Assembly (NCBI GenBank): GCA_030998225.1
Contig: JAPYXD010000259.1
Coordinates: forward strand, 5,441,001-5,505,000
DNA: 64,000 bases
Origin: Diplolepis rosae
Lineage: Eukaryota > Arthropoda > Insecta > Hymenoptera > Diplolepididae
Direction of reading: 5' to 3'
Of the stretch, positions 61,383 through 64,000 are shown in pieces. The notes under the pieces were generated by a model. It saw only the letters and a program-made list of their open reading frames with translations. It ran no database searches and was not told where the DNA came from. The translations under genes were made by a program, and so were the position numbers. Each line of letters opens with the position of its first letter. The first letter of the stretch is position 1.

Positions 61383-64000
61383 CTATAAATAAACAACAAT
61401 ATGCATCTTATATTTATATTTAACAGTGCCGACGATACTATTATTGAGATTGATTAATGCTCAAACTTACTCCAAAATTCTACCCTCTTCACTATTCCAG
61501 TTAACATTTCCTGGATGCGTTATTTTATATTCTAAAAGAGCATCCAATTTCTCGCGTAATCTCTGAAAGTTATAAATCTCATGATAACTTTCATTCACAT
61601 CAATATAACTTCTAATATAAATAATCATGTATAGCTATGTATTTACAATATTACAATAAACTCCTTTACTGACTTATTTTGTGATTTTTAACTCACTTGA
61701 ACAATCTGAGCGGTTGCTGGTTCACAGTAAAAAGTCAGAGAATCCGATAAAGTAATGATACTTTTTCCTTCTCTTTCACCTGAAATTTGTTTAATCTAAA
61801 GTTGATATTTATACTTTCATATCTTTTATCCTTGACTACTAAATACCTTACTAAATATTTTACGATTATAATGCCTGCTTATGGTGCAATCGCATATAGC
61901 ACCAGGTTTTCAGCCTCTATTTACTTTCAACCTCGTTTGAAATTTTATGGCAAAAAATATTTTTATCTTCTGCGAATCCTATTTCTACTTTTATCGTTTT
62001 CTGGTTGTTTTGTAGAATAAAGCTATGTTTTAATCGCAAAATTAAATTTACAAACCTTCAAACTTATTTGGATTGGCAAACAGTAAAGCCCACGGACTGA
62101 CAAATGTTGTGTCATGCAAATAGATTGCTGTAGATCGTTTTTTCTGAAAGTACGTCATGTATGAACTAGGTAAAGATCTAATTTTTTCATTTATACTTGA
62201 AGGGTGTATTTTTACACGTCCATCTTCTGGTGTATGTACTTTGATACCATGCTTCGCAACACCCCTGAAAATAAAGATTAAATTCCATATTAATTTTCCA
62301 TTAATTCATTTTTTATAAAGATTTTTAGTACTAATAATTTATAAATTACGTAAGCAAACATAAATACTTTTTACTCACCTAACAATTGCGATGTTTGGAT
62401 ATAATCCTGCACACACAATGGCCTTTATAAGTGACAAATTATTTGAGTTTCTATTTGCATGCATGTCACTAGGATTATCATTCGAGAGAAATTTCATTTC
62501 GTATAAATAACGAGCGAATTGGCTCTTCATATCAGATAAAAGCTTAAGCGTATTCCACGACAGAAAGTATTCTCTACAAAACGATCCAGTCTGTTGTTTA
62601 TTAGAGACATTTTGCTCAAACCTTCTAAGAGCTTCCGCAAGAGCAATATGATCACTAAACTGACCCATTCCTAGCTCAATCTTTTTTCTTCGTGCTTCAT
62701 CCTCTTTGTGCAAAGGGCAATAAAATGCATCTTTGAATGAAAGACTAGCTGCTATAGCAAATACAGGCTCTATGCAAGAGAAAAGTGCAGCCCATATAAT
62801 CATTTTTCCTATTAAAAAATCAAAGTTGCAACATGAACAAAAACAGTGAAAAATGTAAAATGTAAATACAATTTTCATATGAAAAAATATAGTGACATAT
62901 TCAACTAACAGAATTTTGTCTATAAATTTCAAATTTTAATTGTTACGGATAATTAACCAAAAGTCCAAAGTCGCACCGGGAATTGCATTTAAATTTTTAG
63001 GAAATTTAATATTTTTATTAATAATGATTACAAAACAATTTTTAATTAGAATGTTTACTATAAAGAATAACTTTTGATTTAAAGCTCATATTTGTAAGCT
63101 TCAGACACTATAATTTAATATTTACATCCGGGAACATTTTGAAAAAACTGGAAATTTTTTTCAGAAAAATTATTATACACCCTGAATGGCAAAAGATGAA
63201 AGAGTTATTAAAATTTTGCATTTACCAGTTCTAGGATCCAAAGGTAATTGTGCTAAGTGATATCCAAGGGGAGTAAGATGTTCATTCATATCAAGCGCAT
63301 TGAGTTTTCTCAATAAATCGAGCGATAAATCTATAGCCTTGGGATCAGGTGGATCCATAACGGTTGCAAGGAAAGTATTTGCTTTTCCTAATTGCAATAT
63401 TTTGATTTGCAGAATTACTTCCTCTAGTCTTGAGCGTAACATTTCAGGCAGTGGGTAGCGATCAAAAGTGCTCTCTCTAGCTCTTGTATATAAATGGTAG
63501 CATATTCCTGCCTTCACCCTTTGAACAGTGAAAAGTTTTAGTAATAATTAAAGACGTGAATTATTTAAACTGGGCAAAATTTTCAAATTTTTTTACCTTC
63601 CAGCTCTTCCTCGTCTTTGTTGTGAATTTGCTATTGTATTCCACTCGGGTAATAACGTTTGCATATTATTTTGTATATCAAATTTAGAAAGCTTCGTTTT
63701 TCCACAGTCTATAACGTATACTACATCCTCTATTGTAATTGAAGTTTCAGCTATTGAAGTTGATACAATTATTTTGCGTATTCCATGATCAGGAACATCG
63801 AATATCAATCGCTGATCAACAGTCGGCATTCGAGAATGCAGCGGGTATATAACATATCTATCTATGAAAATGTCTTAAATAAATTCCTATCGTTTTCAAA
63901 ATTCGTAATCTTAATGTGCAAAGTAGCTGACATGCATTCTTAGTCGTACTATTTCTTTTCAAAGTAAATTACAAAAAATTATCATCTCTCACACTTTAAA
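61277..64000 (-). CDS. DHX36: DHX36/RHAU-type DEAH-box RNA helicase, C-terminal part (5' end off window)
   Basis: ATP-dependent helicase of the DEAH/RHA family; DHX36 is known to unwind G-quadruplex nucleic acids. Full exons: 63861-63597, 63518-63226, 62808-62379, 62264-62056, 61779-61697, 61562-61471, 61382-61277. They total 1478 nt, 491 residues plus TAA, all in phase. A further exon end probably lies at 64000-63993. Visible parts: [11 protein letters not shown], motif V ([11 protein letters not shown]), motif VI (QRRGRAGR), the winged-helix and ratchet domain ([31 protein letters not shown]), the HA2 region ([11 protein letters not shown]), a block with [12 protein letters not shown] and [13 protein letters not shown], the OB-fold, and an acidic C-terminus ([11 protein letters not shown]). 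The order and wording match vertebrate DHX36 better than DHX9, DHX57 or YTHDC2 as I recall them. Motifs I-III lie beyond the window. Confidence 0.93.
61471..61562 (-). CDS. DHX36: DHX36 exon, C-terminal helix
   Basis: 92 nt, acceptor CTTTCAG, donor GGA/GTAAGT. Encodes [19 protein letters not shown] and VNWN, matching the C-terminal helix of DHX36. Confidence 0.92.
61697..61779 (-). CDS. DHX36: DHX36 exon, OB-fold end
   Basis: 83 nt, acceptor ATTTCAG, donor CAA/GTGAGT. Encodes [20 protein letters not shown], the closing strands of the OB-fold. Confidence 0.93.
62056..62264 (-). CDS. DHX36: DHX36 exon, OB-fold first half
   Basis: 209 nt, acceptor ATTTTCAG, donor GAAG/GTTTGT. Encodes a basic strand with [30 protein letters not shown] and [11 protein letters not shown], matching the OB-fold of DHX36-like helicases. 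Confidence 0.95.
62379..62808 (-). CDS. DHX36: DHX36 exon, HA2 domain
   Basis: 430 nt, acceptor TTAATAG, donor TTAG/GTGAGT. Encodes [33 protein letters not shown], then a helical region ending [15 protein letters not shown]. The open frame runs on upstream of the acceptor but those codons are intronic. Confidence 0.95.
63226..63518 (-). CDS. DHX36: DHX36 exon, winged-helix / ratchet region
   Basis: 293 nt, acceptor TTCAAAG, donor ACTG/GTAAAT. Encodes [16 protein letters not shown], the [11 protein letters not shown] segment, [13 protein letters not shown] and [15 protein letters not shown], the hallmark run of DEAH/RHA winged-helix domains. Confidence 0.95.
63597..63861 (-). CDS. DHX36: DHX36 exon with helicase motifs V and VI
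   Basis: 265 nt. Acceptor TTTTCATAG at 63864-63862 is the best candidate; a second AG four bases further in would also keep the frame. Encodes [14 protein letters not shown], motif V and QRRGRAGR. Donor GAAG/GTAAAA. Confidence 0.93.

Noticed and set aside
62375..62932. 185-codon continuous frame as an intact single-exon protein
   Set aside because: The first ~40 codons lie upstream of a good TTAATAG acceptor and do not resemble helicase; the conserved region starts at KMIIWAALF.

Overview
The window is a repeat-dense, AT-rich stretch of an insect nuclear genome. The case for this is spliced genes with GT-AG introns, an insect-type ABCG half-transporter, a DHX36-type helicase, a 7SL RNA gene, a higher-order tandem satellite, and many small inverted-repeat transposons. 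I cannot fix the order from sequence alone. No bacterial, viral or plasmid features were seen.

Only three host genes can be supported. (1) An SRP (7SL) RNA gene lies on the minus strand at about 10101-10400. (2) An ABCG transporter gene lies on the minus strand from 57039 (start codon) to 13441 (stop codon). I rebuilt 12 coding exons whose lengths sum to 2028 nt, or 675 codons plus stop, with every junction phase agreeing. Intron 1 is about 26.2 kb and intron 2 about 7.9 kb; together they hold most of the transposon debris in the window. (3) The 3' part of a DHX36/RHAU-type DEAH RNA helicase lies on the minus strand at 61277-64000. Seven full exons give 491 residues plus stop; the N-terminal half lies beyond the right edge.

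Layout: 1-4877 is a ~190-bp satellite with trimeric and hexameric higher-order periods, split by a 1071-bp TA-flanked element. 4957-9165 holds palindromic elements, some nested. 9166-13440 is mostly non-repetitive apart from the 7SL gene. 13441-22637 carries ABCG exons 3-12 with small elements in the introns. 22638-30543 (intron 2) holds a 2.67-kb element with inverted, hammerhead-ribozyme-like ends, nested in an older palindromic MITE. 30705-56926 (intron 1) holds piggyBac-like TTAA elements, a dead mariner, a 2.2-kb fold-back palindrome built from 6+6 copies of a 166-bp unit, a repeat family rich in GCGCGAAGCGCG, and many copies of one MITE family ending ACTCTCTAAAT. 57040-61276 is the non-coding gap between the ABCG start and the helicase 3' end, and contains the ABCG promoter if my start is right.

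The most unusual material is a pair of non-autonomous elements (18609-19512 and 23888-26553). Their inverted terminal repeats carry a CUGAUGA / stem II / GAAAC hammerhead core. They have 10-12 bp target duplications, and one has an empty site visible in a related MITE elsewhere in the window. The features fit Penelope-like retroelement termini, but no reverse transcriptase is present.
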